The notes below the pieces were generated by a model. It worked only from the letters and a program-made list of their open reading frames with translations, was not told the origin of the DNA and searched no databases. This document shows, piece by piece, positions 45,807 to 53,784 of a stretch of DNA of 64,000 bases (position 1 is its first letter; every line of letters begins with the position of its first letter). Position numbers and translations under genes: made by a program. The stretch comes from Acidovorax carolinensis (GTDB lineage: Bacteria; Pseudomonadota; Gammaproteobacteria; Burkholderiales; Burkholderiaceae_C), in assembly GCF_002157145.1 (NCBI RefSeq), contig NZ_CP021361.1, positions 434,001-498,000 on the forward strand, written 5' to 3'.

Positions 45807-46323
45807 CGAACACCTCCGGTGCCGCGGCGCTGGCGGCAGCGGCTTCAGGCAGGGCGCGAAAGCGCCGGGGGCCGGTCTGCTTGAAGCGCCGGCATGAGAA
45901 CAGCACTTCGTGCGGGTATTGCGCCATGCCTACGTCGGCGATGGCACGCGCGATCACGTCCAGCACGGCGGCGCGGTCGCGGCCATGCACCATGCAGTAC
46001 AGGTTGTAGGGCCAGCCCTCGGCGCGCTCGCGCCGGTAGGCCAGCGTCACGCCGGCCACGCGCGCCAGTGCTTCGCCACAGGCATCGACCTGCGCGTCGG
46101 GAATGTTGAAAACGGTCATGGCGTTGGCGTCAAAGCCCAGCTCATGGTGGCGCACGATGGCGCCGATGCGCCGCAGCGTGCCCTGGTCCAGCCACTGCTG
46201 CAGCGTGTGCAGCACCGATTCGGGCGTGCGGCCCAACGCGTGCGCCCAGTCGTCGAACGGGCGCGGGGTCAGTGGCAGGCCGTCTTCGAGCAGGGCTGCC
46301 AGCGGCCGGTCGGACTCGGCCAC
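45790..46323 (-). CDS. nirL: Siroheme decarboxylase subunit NirL (possibly fused to NirD)
   Basis: A 177-residue AsnC-type protein of the NirL/NirH type: DGLPLTPRPFDDWAHALG, TLRRIGAIVRHHELGFDANAM, LAYRRERAEGWPYNLYCMVHG. The first start in this frame is a GTG at 46323 with no evident ribosome site, 55 bases inside nirD. If one C/G were missing in the run 46324-46327, nirD and nirL would be one continuous frame, MTATPDAAP joining directly to VAESDRPL. A fused NirDL is known in other denitrifiers, so the split seen here may be an error. Confidence 0.88.
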   Translation of the reverse strand: MAESDRPLAALLEDGLPLTPRPFDDWAHALGRTPESVLHTLQQWLDQGTLRRIGAIVRHHELGFDANAMTVFNIPDAQVDACGEALARVAGVTLAYRRERAEGWPYNLYCMVHGRDRAAVLDVIARAIADVGMAQYPHEVLFSCRRFKQTGPRRFRALPEAAAASAAAPEVFDAVAG

Positions 46324-46820
46324 GGGGCCGCGTCGGGGGTGGCGGTCATTGGCCTCTGGGCAGTGCTGCTGCGCAGGTCAAAGCCCAGGTCGATGCGGTA
46401 GGCGCGCTGCATGCGCAGCTGCAGTGCGCGCAATCCGGTGGCCTCCTGCAGCGACTGCATGGCGCTGTGCACAGCGTCATCGTTGTGCCCCGTCATCACG
46501 AACCAGAGGTTATTGGTGTGCTCGCGCTGGTAGTTGTGGTTCACGCCGGGGTGGCTGGAGATGACGGCGGCCACGCCGTCCAGCCGCTCGGGCGGCACGG
46601 CCATGGCGGCCAGCAGGGCGGCGCCGCCGGCATTGCCTGCGAACACGCCGCCGATGCGACTCAGCGCGCCTTCGCTCTGCAGCCGGGCGTAGCCTGCCAG
46701 CACCTCGTCGGCCGACAGGCCCAGCGTGTTCGCGATGTGTGCAAACGGCTCGCGCACCAGCGGAAAGCCGCGCTGCCAGGGGTTGAGCAGCGCCAGGCGC
46801 AAGTCGGCGTCGGGGGCCAT
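46269..46820 (-). CDS. nirD: Siroheme decarboxylase subunit NirD
   Basis: A 183-residue reading; the conserved NirD core is about 149 residues (RGFPLVREPFAHIANTLG, LSRIGGVFAG, VNHNYQREHTNNLWFVMTG, ending RIDLGFDL). The last ~34 residues have no family match, and their final part translates nirL sequence in the wrong frame, supporting a NirDL fusion broken at 46324-46327. Its ATG directly follows the nirF stop. It belongs to the NirDLGH siroheme decarboxylase. Confidence 0.88.
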   Translation of the reverse strand: MAPDADLRLALLNPWQRGFPLVREPFAHIANTLGLSADEVLAGYARLQSEGALSRIGGVFAGNAGGAALLAAMAVPPERLDGVAAVISSHPGVNHNYQREHTNNLWFVMTGHNDDAVHSAMQSLQEATGLRALQLRMQRAYRIDLGFDLRSSTAQRPMTATPDAAPWPSPTGRWQPCSKTACH

Positions 46821-48028
46821 CTAGAACCCCAGCCGCGCGGCGCGGGCGGTGAAGAAGATGCCGCTGGGCGAGTCGATGGCCAGCGTGGCCTGGGTGGCGA
46901 AAGTCTGGGTGTCGATCACGCTGACGCGGTGGTCGTCGCGCGCGCTGATCCAGACCGACTCGCCGCGCGGCGTGAATTCCATGTGCAGCACGGCCTTGCC
47001 AGGCTCCAGCGTGCGCACGATCTGCTGTGTGGTGGTGTCGATGACCTGCACGCGGTGGTAGTCGGGCACGGCAAAGTTCACCCACACCTGGCGGCCGTCG
47101 GGGCGGGCCATCACGAACACGGGTTGGCCGGCCACCGGGATGCGGCCCACTTCCTGCCAGGTGTCGGTGTCCACCACCAGCACCTCGTGGCGGCCGATGG
47201 CGGGCAGGTAGGCGCGGCGCCCGGCCACGGCCCAGCCGCGCAGGTGCGGCATCTTGTAGACCGGCAGCGGCTCCTGGCCCCGGCCGTAGCCGCCGAGGAT
47301 GCGGCGCACGCGGGGCGGCTCTTCCCACAGGTCCACCATGGCCAGGCCGTCTTCGCCAAACAGGCCGGCGATGTAGTGGCGGCCGTTGGGCGTGACCAGC
47401 GCGTCGTAGGGCTGTTTGCCGATGTGGGGCAGCTTGGTGGTGACGGGGCGCGTCGGGTTGGACAGGTCGGTGATCCAGATGGCGTTGGCGTCAAACAGGC
47501 TGTAGGCGAAGCGCCGGCCCGGCAGATCGACCAGGCCGACCACGCGCGAGCGCTTGCCGCTCTCGTATTCGGCCGGTATGTCGGCCAGCAACGCCAGCGT
47601 GGCGGCGTCAAACACCTTGATGCCACCGGGCGTGTAGTTTTGCGCCACCACCATCGTGCCGTCGGCGCTAATGGCGCCGCCAATCGAATTGCCGGCCTGC
47701 ATCACGCGGGCGTCGATGCGCTGGGTCAGCAGATCCACCTTGGTGATCGCGCCGTCGCGGCCGAAAACATAGGCGTAGCGGCCGTCACGCGAAAAAACCA
47801 CCGAGGCGTGCGACAGGTCGCCCAGGCCGGTAACTTGCGCCAGCACGGCGCGTTCGCTGGTGTTGACGATGGCCAGCGTGCCGGTGGCGCGCGCCACCAC
47901 CACGCCCAGGTCGCCGGTGCCGCGCAGCGGCCAGGCTGCGGGGCGCCGGGTGACCCCGCGAGGCTGGTGCAGCCGCCCAGCAGCAGCGAGGTGGCGCCCA
48001 GAAGGGTCAGGCAGTGGCGGCGTTTCAT
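46821..48028 (-). pseudogene. nirF: Heme d1 biosynthesis protein NirF, frame broken at 47940-47943
   Basis: From ATG 48028 the first frame gives a lipoprotein signal (LLGATSLLLGGCTS) and a few residues, then nonsense. From about 47940 another frame continues with AAWPLRGTGDLGVVVARATG and the whole propeller domain (FSRDGRYAYVFGRDG, KQPYDALVTPNGRHY, PDYHRVQVIDTTT) to the TAG at 46821. Adding one base at the GGGG run 47940-47943 restores a ~401-residue NirF, the periplasmic dehydrogenase-like protein that makes dihydro-heme d1 precursor. The break is probably a sequence error. It overlaps nirC by four bases. Confidence 0.88.
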
Positions 48029-48417
48029 GGACGTTCTTTCACGGATTCAGGGAACCCGGCAAACAGTTGCTGGGCAATCCACAGGGCATCGGCTTCGCTG
48101 AGCATGGCCTTCCAGGGCGCCATGGGCGTGCCCGGGCGGCCGCCGTAGATGGTAGCGACCATGGACTCAAGCGGCTTGTCGGCCAGCGCTTCGCGTGTAA
48201 GGGCCGGGCCCAGGCCGCCGGTCAGGTGCAGGCCGTGGCACGAGCCGCAGTCCTGGCGCACCATGCGCACCAACTCCTGCTGGCGTTGTGCTGTGGGAGG
48301 GGCCGTTTGGGCATGGAGCCCGGCGGCGCCGACCAGCAGCGCCAGCCACATGCCGAGACGGGGCAGAACGCCCACCGGCGAAAGGCTGGGCAACGGGGGC
48401 GCGTGCGTGGCGTGCAT
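48025..48417 (-). CDS. nirC: Cytochrome c55X (NirC)
   Basis: A 130-residue periplasmic c-type cytochrome: signal segment LGMWLALLVGAAGLHAQ, heme site CGSCH with GLHLTGGLGPALT, and an axial Met candidate in PMAPWKAML. NirC is an electron carrier in heme d1 maturation or for NirS. It is the first gene of the minus-strand nir cluster, starting about 34 bases from the DNR-like box. An internal ATG at 48351 is possible but leaves a very short signal peptide. Confidence 0.9.
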   Translation of the reverse strand: MHATHAPPLPSLSPVGVLPRLGMWLALLVGAAGLHAQTAPPTAQRQQELVRMVRQDCGSCHGLHLTGGLGPALTREALADKPLESMVATIYGGRPGTPMAPWKAMLSEADALWIAQQLFAGFPESVKERP

Positions 48418-48450
48418 GGCCCAATGTCGCTGGATTTGACACCACCGTCA

Positions 48451-48464
48451 TTGATGTGCGTCAA
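48451..48464. promoter_or_regulatory. DNR/NNR/FNR-type box between nirC and nirE
   Basis: The sequence TTGAT-GTGC-GTCAA is the classic N4-spaced Crp-Fnr dyad in the form favoured by NO-responsive DNR/NNR proteins. It sits in the divergent nirC-nirE spacer, 34 bases from the nirC start and 74 from nirE, so it could serve both promoters. Confidence 0.75.
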
Positions 48465-48537
48465 GGACGGTGGGCGCCAGCGTTTTGACAATGGGCGCTT
48501 GTCTGCCAACCGTACCCCGTTTCCGATGGGAGCCCCG

Positions 48538-49443
48538 ATGGATACCGCTTGCCCCTCTTCGCTGCCCCAAGGCAGCAATGCTGCCGCCCCTTCCGACAGT
48601 GCACTCCACCGGCGGGCGCCTTCTTCCGGCTGGGGTCGCGTGACCCTGGTGGGCGCCGGGCCCGGCGATGCCGAGTTGCTCACGCTCAAGGCGGCCCGTG
48701 TGCTGGCCAGCGCCGAACTGGTGCTGTATGACCACCTCGTGTCCGACGACGTGCTGCGGCATGTGGCCCCCGGCGCCGAACGGATTTACGTGGGCAAGCA
48801 AAGCCGCAACCACACGCTGCCGCAGGAAGGCATCATTGAACTCATGGTGCGGCTGGCCCAGAGCGGCCGGTCGCTGGTGCGCTTGAAGGGCGGCGACCCC
48901 TACATCTTCGGGCGCGGCGGCGAAGAGGCCGAGGCCCTGGCCGCCGCGGGCATTGCCTGCGACACCGTGCCCGGCATCAGCGCGGCCCAGGGCGCCGCAG
49001 CGGCTGCGGGCATCCCCCTCACGCACCGCGACCACGCCGCCATGCTGGTGTTTGCCACTGGTCACCTGCAGGGCGAGGAAGGCGAGCGCACCGTGGCACT
49101 CGACTGGGCGGCGCTGGCGCGGCCCCACCAGACGGTGGTGATCTACATGGGCGTAGGCACCTTGCCCACCATCTGCGCCCAGCTCATTGCGCATGGCCTG
49201 CCGGCCAGCACGCCGGCTGCCATGATCGAGCGCGCCACCCTGCCCGGGCAGCGCAGCATCGTGGGCACGCTGCAAACCCTGCCGGAGCTGAGCGTGGCCC
49301 ACGGCGTGCATCCGCCCGCACTGATCATGATTGGCGACACCGTGTCGCTGCAGGCGCGCATCGGGTCGCCCGCCGGGGTGTTCACCGCGCTCCCCGCAGC
49401 CTCCGACGCGGCGCCCACCCAGGCACTGGCCTGCGCCGCCTGA
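48538..49443 (+). CDS. nirE: Uroporphyrinogen-III C-methyltransferase (SUMT)
   Basis: A 301-residue SAM-dependent enzyme making precorrin-2 from uroporphyrinogen III, the entry to siroheme and heme d1. Motifs are GAGPGDAELLT near residue 42, YVGKQSRNH, VRLKGGDPYIFGRGGEE, and PGISAAQGAAAAAGIPLTHRDHA. There is an N-terminal extension of ~35 residues and no CysG oxidase/ferrochelatase domain. The start at 48538 follows tgggag; frames upstream run through nirC antisense. Divergence from nirC across a DNR-like box marks it as nirE rather than a housekeeping cobA. Confidence 0.9.
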   Translation: MDTACPSSLPQGSNAAAPSDSALHRRAPSSGWGRVTLVGAGPGDAELLTLKAARVLASAELVLYDHLVSDDVLRHVAPGAERIYVGKQSRNHTLPQEGIIELMVRLAQSGRSLVRLKGGDPYIFGRGGEEAEALAAAGIACDTVPGISAAQGAAAAAGIPLTHRDHAAMLVFATGHLQGEEGERTVALDWAALARPHQTVVIYMGVGTLPTICAQLIAHGLPASTPAAMIERATLPGQRSIVGTLQTLPELSVAHGVHPPALIMIGDTVSLQARIGSPAGVFTALPAASDAAPTQALACAA

Positions 49444-49454
49444 CACGCCGGGGC

Positions 49455-51287
49455 TCAGCCCGGGTGGGGTTGCGCGGTTCGGTGATTTTCGGCAGGCACG
49501 GGGGGTGCCGGTGCGGACTGCGGTGCGGCCACCCGTGAGCTTGCAGCGGCCGGTTCCTGTGATTGCCCACGCAGCCAGCCCCAGACGATCAGCACCTGCG
49601 CGGCGTAGTAGGTCGATAGCACCCAGAACGTCGCCATGGGGAGGGCCTGCACAAAGCGGTTGGTGGCCAGCAGTGAATCGCTCAGCATGAAAAAGCACGC
49701 ACCCGCTGCCACCATGCGCGCCGCGCTGTTGCCCTGCACCCGCGCACGCCCCAGGGCCTGGGCCACCATGAGGGCGATCACCAGCACATAGGCCGCCACC
49801 GGGCCGCGCAGTGCCGCGGGCAGGCCGCCGGCCCACAAAAAGGCGTACATCGCGGCGCCCACGGCCAGCGTGGCCAACAGTGCGCCGCGGTGCGCAAACC
49901 ACGGCATGCCCCGGCGGAACGCGGCGATGTAGGCCAGGTGCGCGCCCAGAAAGCTCACCAGGCCGGGAATGAAGAGGCCGTTCAGCATCAGAAACACATC
50001 ACCGGCCAACGACAGCACCAGCGCCAGCAGCATCGCGGCCCACGATTTTGCATCAAATCGGCCTCCGGTGCTTATGGAGAAAGCGCTGATAGCTACTATT
50101 ACAATAGCAATCACGAGGGCCAGTGGTTTGAAGAGCCCATGCCACTGCAGCAGCCCCACGGCGCTGGTGGCGGTGGCCAGGGCGCCCGCCTCGATCATCA
50201 GGGCCAGCAGCATGCCGATGCGCCCCTGCACCACCGCGCCCAGGGCCCATTGCACGGCCAGCAGCATCGCGAACCAGGCCACGTTGTGGGCCAGCGGGGC
50301 GCTGTCGGCGTGCCACAGAAACACCGACACGCCTGCCAGCAGCAGCGCAAACTGCACGCAGGCGAACCAGCGCGTGGCAGGCGCCATGGCGGGGTTGTAG
50401 CGCGGCATCTGAGCGATGTCGAAGGCAGGCTTGGGAAAGCGCGCGGCCACATCGGCCGGCCGCCAGCCCGGAGGCTTGAGCCACACGCGCAGCTTGTCGC
50501 CCCAGCGCCGGGTGTGCCAGCTGTCGTGCGCCAGCCCGGCATACACCTGGGCATTGGCCCACAGCGGGTCCCAGCTGTTGAGCAGGCCGCGTGTGCCATA
50601 CACGCACTTCTCCTTGTCATCCTCGTCCTTGAAGCTGCCGAAGATCCGGTCCCACACGATGAGGATGCCGCCATAGTTCTTGTCCAGGTAGGCGTCGTTC
50701 ACGGCATGGTGCACGCGGTGGTTGCTGGGGCTGCAGAACCAGCGGTCGAACCAGCCAAGGCGCCCCACCTGCTCGGTATGCACCCAGAACTGGTAGAGCA
50801 GGTCGATGAGGGCCACCACGCCAAAAACCAGCGGCGGCACACCCGCCAGCGCCATGGGCACATAAAAAATCCAGCCCAGCAGCGCGCCCGAACTGGTCTG
50901 GCGCAGCGCGGTGCTGAGGTTGTAGTCCTGGCTCTGGTGGTGCACCGCGTGCGCGGCCCACAGCACGGCCGACTCGTGCCCCATGCGGTGCAGCCAGTAG
51001 TAGCAAAAGTCGTAGAACACCAGCGCCAGCAGCCAGCCGGGCAGGCTGGTCCAGAACGCATCGTTGCGCCACACAGCCACCTGCTCGAAAAGCGCGGTGT
51101 AGATGCCGATGCGCAGCAGCCGCGTGAACACGGCGCTGGTCTGGCTCAGCATCCCCAGGCTGATGCTGCTGACCGCATCGGTCAGCCGGTAGGTGTTGCG
51201 CTGGCGCCGGATGCCGACGGCCAGCTCGATGGCGATCAGTACGAGAAAGACCGGGGTGGCAAGAACAATGATCTGGCTGGGGCTCAT
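49455..51287 (-). CDS. Sterol desaturase-type hydroxylase fused to YhhN lysoplasmalogenase
   Basis: A 610-residue membrane protein with two parts. Residues 1-300 are a fatty-acid-hydroxylase/sterol-desaturase domain with di-iron His motifs HRMGHE, HAVHHQ and HRVHH plus the SPSNH segment, as in alkylglycerol monooxygenase-like proteins. Residues ~330-575 are a YhhN/TMEM86-like eight-helix domain (DVFLMLNGLFIPGLVSFLGAHLAY-type core, FFMLSDSLLA). YhhN enzymes hydrolyse the vinyl ether of lysoplasmalogen. The fusion points to ether-lipid turnover. A dispersed repeat (50054-50110) encodes part of the second domain, around residues 392-411. Stops eleven bases from convergent nirE. Confidence 0.86.
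   Translation of the reverse strand: MSPSQIIVLATPVFLVLIAIELAVGIRRQRNTYRLTDAVSSISLGMLSQTSAVFTRLLRIGIYTALFEQVAVWRNDAFWTSLPGWLLALVFYDFCYYWLHRMGHESAVLWAAHAVHHQSQDYNLSTALRQTSSGALLGWIFYVPMALAGVPPLVFGVVALIDLLYQFWVHTEQVGRLGWFDRWFCSPSNHRVHHAVNDAYLDKNYGGILIVWDRIFGSFKDEDDKEKCVYGTRGLLNSWDPLWANAQVYAGLAHDSWHTRRWGDKLRVWLKPPGWRPADVAARFPKPAFDIAQMPRYNPAMAPATRWFACVQFALLLAGVSVFLWHADSAPLAHNVAWFAMLLAVQWALGAVVQGRIGMLLALMIEAGALATATSAVGLLQWHGLFKPLALVIAIVIVAISAFSISTGGRFDAKSWAAMLLALVLSLAGDVFLMLNGLFIPGLVSFLGAHLAYIAAFRRGMPWFAHRGALLATLAVGAAMYAFLWAGGLPAALRGPVAAYVLVIALMVAQALGRARVQGNSAARMVAAGACFFMLSDSLLATNRFVQALPMATFWVLSTYYAAQVLIVWGWLRGQSQEPAAASSRVAAPQSAPAPPVPAENHRTAQPHPG
50054..50110 (+). repeat. Dispersed palindromic repeat, copy E, inside the desaturase/YhhN gene
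   Basis: Family core ggtgcttatggagaaagcgc plus tgatagctactattacaata. In the coding (minus) sense it gives AIVIVAISAFSISTGGRFDA, largely a membrane segment, in the same frame as copies F, H and I. Confidence 0.75.
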
Positions 51288-51324
51288 GGGAGGACACCAA
51301 AATGTCCACCGATTCTTGCCCCAA

Positions 51325-52512
51325 TCAGGTCAGCGCGCCTCTGGCATCAACCCTGATGATGCGTTCCACCACGCCCATGGCCAGCCCGCCGCGCACGCCG
51401 ATCAGGAAATCGTGCAGGTTCACCGTGGGGTCGCAGTGCCCCGGCACCAGCCACAGCATGCGGCCCAGCGCGGGCAGGCGGGCCTTGGGGCCGTCGGCAT
51501 AAAGCACGCCATGCTCGTCGCCGCCGTTGGCATAGCGCAGCGCGCGCTCGGGCGGCAGCAGGGCCACGGTGGGCAGGCCCGAGTCGATGGCGTGGCTTTT
51601 GTGGCCCGCGTCACACACGGCATGGCTGTCGCTCACCGAGATGACTTGGGTCTTGACGAACAGCGCCTGCTCGAACGCGGGCTGGGCGGGCTCGCGCTCG
51701 TTGCGGGCGTAGTCGGCATCCATGAACAGGAACGAGCCCGCCTGCAGCTCGCCATACACGCCGCTGGCCGCTTCGTGCACCAGCGTGCCGGTGCCCGATC
51801 CGGTGACCAGCGGCACGGGCAGGCCCGCTTGCGCGATCAGCGCGCGGGTGTGTTCTGCCGCGCGCACTGCGGCGGCGATGGCTTCGCGTCGCTCGGCCGC
51901 GCCGGTCAGATGCTGGGCGCGGCCGTGGTAGGCCTGCAGGCCGGCAAAGCGCAGCCGCGCATGGCGGGCCACGGCCAGCGCCAGCGCCACCGCCGGCGCG
52001 CCGGGCGGCACGCCGCAACGGCCCTGGCCCACGTCGATTTCCACGAATACGTCGATGCCGTGCGTGCTGCCGGCCAAAGCCATGGCCTCTGCAAGGCGCT
52101 CGATGCCTTCCGCGCTGTCCACCGCGATGGCCAGGCGCCCGCCGCGTGCTGCCAGCTGCGCCGCCAGGCGCGCTACCCGCATCAGTTTGGTGGCGGCCAC
52201 CACCTCGTTGCTGATGTAAATGTCGCTCACCCCGCCAGTGGCGAGCGCTTCGGCCTCGGCCACCTTTTGCACGCAGGCGCCGGTGGCTCCGGCGCGCTGC
52301 AGCAGCAGCGCGATTTCGGCGCTCTTGTGCATCTTGGCGTGGGGGCGCCAGCGCACCCCGTGCTTGCGGGCAAAGTCGGCCATGCGCTGGATGTTGCGCT
52401 CCATGGCGTCCAGGTCCACCACCAGCGAAGGCGTGTCGATCCGGTCCACACGCTGGCCAATGCTGGCCTGCAGCGCACCAAGGAGATCAGGCAGATCAGG
52501 CAGTGGTTTCAT
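51325..52512 (-). CDS. D-threonine aldolase/D-serine deaminase-like PLP enzyme
   Basis: A 395-residue fold-type III PLP enzyme. The N-terminal alanine-racemase barrel has DTPSLVVDLDAMERN and the PLP Lys in RPHAKMHKS near residues 56-64; VTGSGTGT binds the phosphate. The C-terminal domain has the metal-binding HCDPTVNLHD typical of D-threonine aldolase and DSD1-type D-serine dehydratase. It would cleave D-threonine or another D-beta-hydroxy amino acid to glycine and an aldehyde. It overlaps the phosphatase gene upstream by 17 bases, so they share a transcript. Confidence 0.88.
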   Translation of the reverse strand: MKPLPDLPDLLGALQASIGQRVDRIDTPSLVVDLDAMERNIQRMADFARKHGVRWRPHAKMHKSAEIALLLQRAGATGACVQKVAEAEALATGGVSDIYISNEVVAATKLMRVARLAAQLAARGGRLAIAVDSAEGIERLAEAMALAGSTHGIDVFVEIDVGQGRCGVPPGAPAVALALAVARHARLRFAGLQAYHGRAQHLTGAAERREAIAAAVRAAEHTRALIAQAGLPVPLVTGSGTGTLVHEAASGVYGELQAGSFLFMDADYARNEREPAQPAFEQALFVKTQVISVSDSHAVCDAGHKSHAIDSGLPTVALLPPERALRYANGGDEHGVLYADGPKARLPALGRMLWLVPGHCDPTVNLHDFLIGVRGGLAMGVVERIIRVDARGALT

Positions 52513-53134
52513 CGCGGGCGGCGTTGTCCAGGTGCTGGGTGTCGGCCCAGCCCACTAGGCTCAGGCCCTGCGGCGTCCACAGCAGGCGGTTGATGGCCGC
52601 GTTGGCCAGCAGCCAGGTGCGTGGCGCCTGGATCTCCTGGCCGGTGGCCAGGCGGTACAGCACATCAAGCACGCCGCCGTGCGCCACCAGCACCACCAGC
52701 TCGCCGGGGTGGCGCGCAGCCAGTCGGTGCACGGTGGCGGCGATGCGCTCGCGCAGCAAGGTCAGCGATTCGCCGCCCTCGGGCGCGTAGTGCGGGTCGC
52801 GCTTGCGCCAGCGCAGGGCGTCTTCGGGCAGCTCGGCCTCGATCTGTGCAAAGGTGCGGCCCTGAAAGTGGCCAAAGCTGCGTTCGCGCAGAGCGGGCTC
52901 GGGGGTGAGCGGCGCGCCCGTGGCGTCTGCCACGGCCTGGGCCGTGGCCCGGGCGCGCTGCAGATCGCTGGTGTAGATGGCGGCAACAGGCTCGTCGGCC
53001 AGCGCGCGCGCCAGCTGCCGGGCCTGCCACAGACCGGTGTCGTTGAGCGGAATGTCGAGATGCCCCTGGATGCGGGTGTCCACGTTCCAGGCGGTTTCGC
53101 CGTGGCGTACGGCAATGATGCGGGTGGCATTCAT
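52496..53134 (-). CDS. Histidine phosphatase (phosphoglycerate mutase-like)
   Basis: A 212-residue histidine phosphatase. The catalytic RHGET lies at residues 10-14, followed by QGHLDIPLNDTG and the proton-donor ERSFGHFQG (Glu about 84), and the second catalytic His is in LVAHGGVLD. It resembles broad phosphatases (GpmB/CobC type) rather than glycolytic mutase. Coupled to the aldolase-like gene and close to a DUF4136 lipoprotein; neither suggests a substrate. Confidence 0.9.
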   Translation of the reverse strand: MNATRIIAVRHGETAWNVDTRIQGHLDIPLNDTGLWQARQLARALADEPVAAIYTSDLQRARATAQAVADATGAPLTPEPALRERSFGHFQGRTFAQIEAELPEDALRWRKRDPHYAPEGGESLTLLRERIAATVHRLAARHPGELVVLVAHGGVLDVLYRLATGQEIQAPRTWLLANAAINRLLWTPQGLSLVGWADTQHLDNAARDETTA

Positions 53135-53153
53135 GGGGGAAGGGCAGAGCGCC

Positions 53154-53741
53154 TCAGCGCGGTATTTCCAGGACGATGCGGCGCGGCCCGGTGGGCGGGG
53201 CGGGAAAGCCGTTCAGCGCCGCGTCGAACATGGCGGCAAACACGGCCGGATTGTCGGACCACACGCCCTCGTGCACGGCGCGGGTTTCGTACACCACGGT
53301 GCCGCTGGCCGCCTCGCGCAGGATCAGGCCGACTTCACGCCGGTACAGCGTGGGGGGCGGAAAACGCATCGACAGGCCGCCATAAAAGCCGCGGCCACCG
53401 CCCCAGCCACCCCAGCCCCATCCGGGGCCATCCCAATAGTCCGGATAAGCCTGCAGGTCAATCCGGGCATGGGCCTGCACGCGGTAGAACGGCGCCGCGC
53501 TGTCCTGGCGCAGGCCCACCTTGGCCAGCGCCTGCCGGGCTTGTGCTTCCACGGCAGACTGCTGGGCGCCCAGGGCTTGCTGCGACGGCAGGCGCTCGAA
53601 ATCGTAAGTGGGCCGCGCGGGCGCTCCGGCGAGCTGGGAGAACGATTGCACATCGCTGTCCACCAGGCGGGTGCTGGCGCAGCCGGTCAGCCACAGTGCC
53701 GCGCACAGCAGGGGCAAAGTGATCCATCGCATGGCAGTCAT
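53154..53741 (-). CDS. DUF4136 domain lipoprotein
   Basis: A 195-residue exported lipoprotein with signal sequence and lipobox ALWLTGCAST, then a DUF4136-like domain (PTYDFERLPS; FYRVQAHARID; VYETRAVHEG). A Gly/Trp-rich insert (GWGWGGWGGGRG) sits in the middle. Function unknown for the family; outer-membrane location is likely. A start four residues later (MRW) is also possible. It is 19 bases upstream of the histidine phosphatase gene. Confidence 0.82.
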   Translation of the reverse strand: MTAMRWITLPLLCAALWLTGCASTRLVDSDVQSFSQLAGAPARPTYDFERLPSQQALGAQQSAVEAQARQALAKVGLRQDSAAPFYRVQAHARIDLQAYPDYWDGPGWGWGGWGGGRGFYGGLSMRFPPPTLYRREVGLILREAASGTVVYETRAVHEGVWSDNPAVFAAMFDAALNGFPAPPTGPRRIVLEIPR

Positions 53742-53784
53742 GGCAGCTCCTTCAAAAAAAGCGCCGGCAGCGGTGCCCCGGCCC

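Noticed and set aside
44774..46820. NirD/L/G/H as Lrp/AsnC transcription factors
   Set aside because: The fold is AsnC-like, but the gene order and the HNYxR and WPYNL motifs place them as siroheme decarboxylase subunits.
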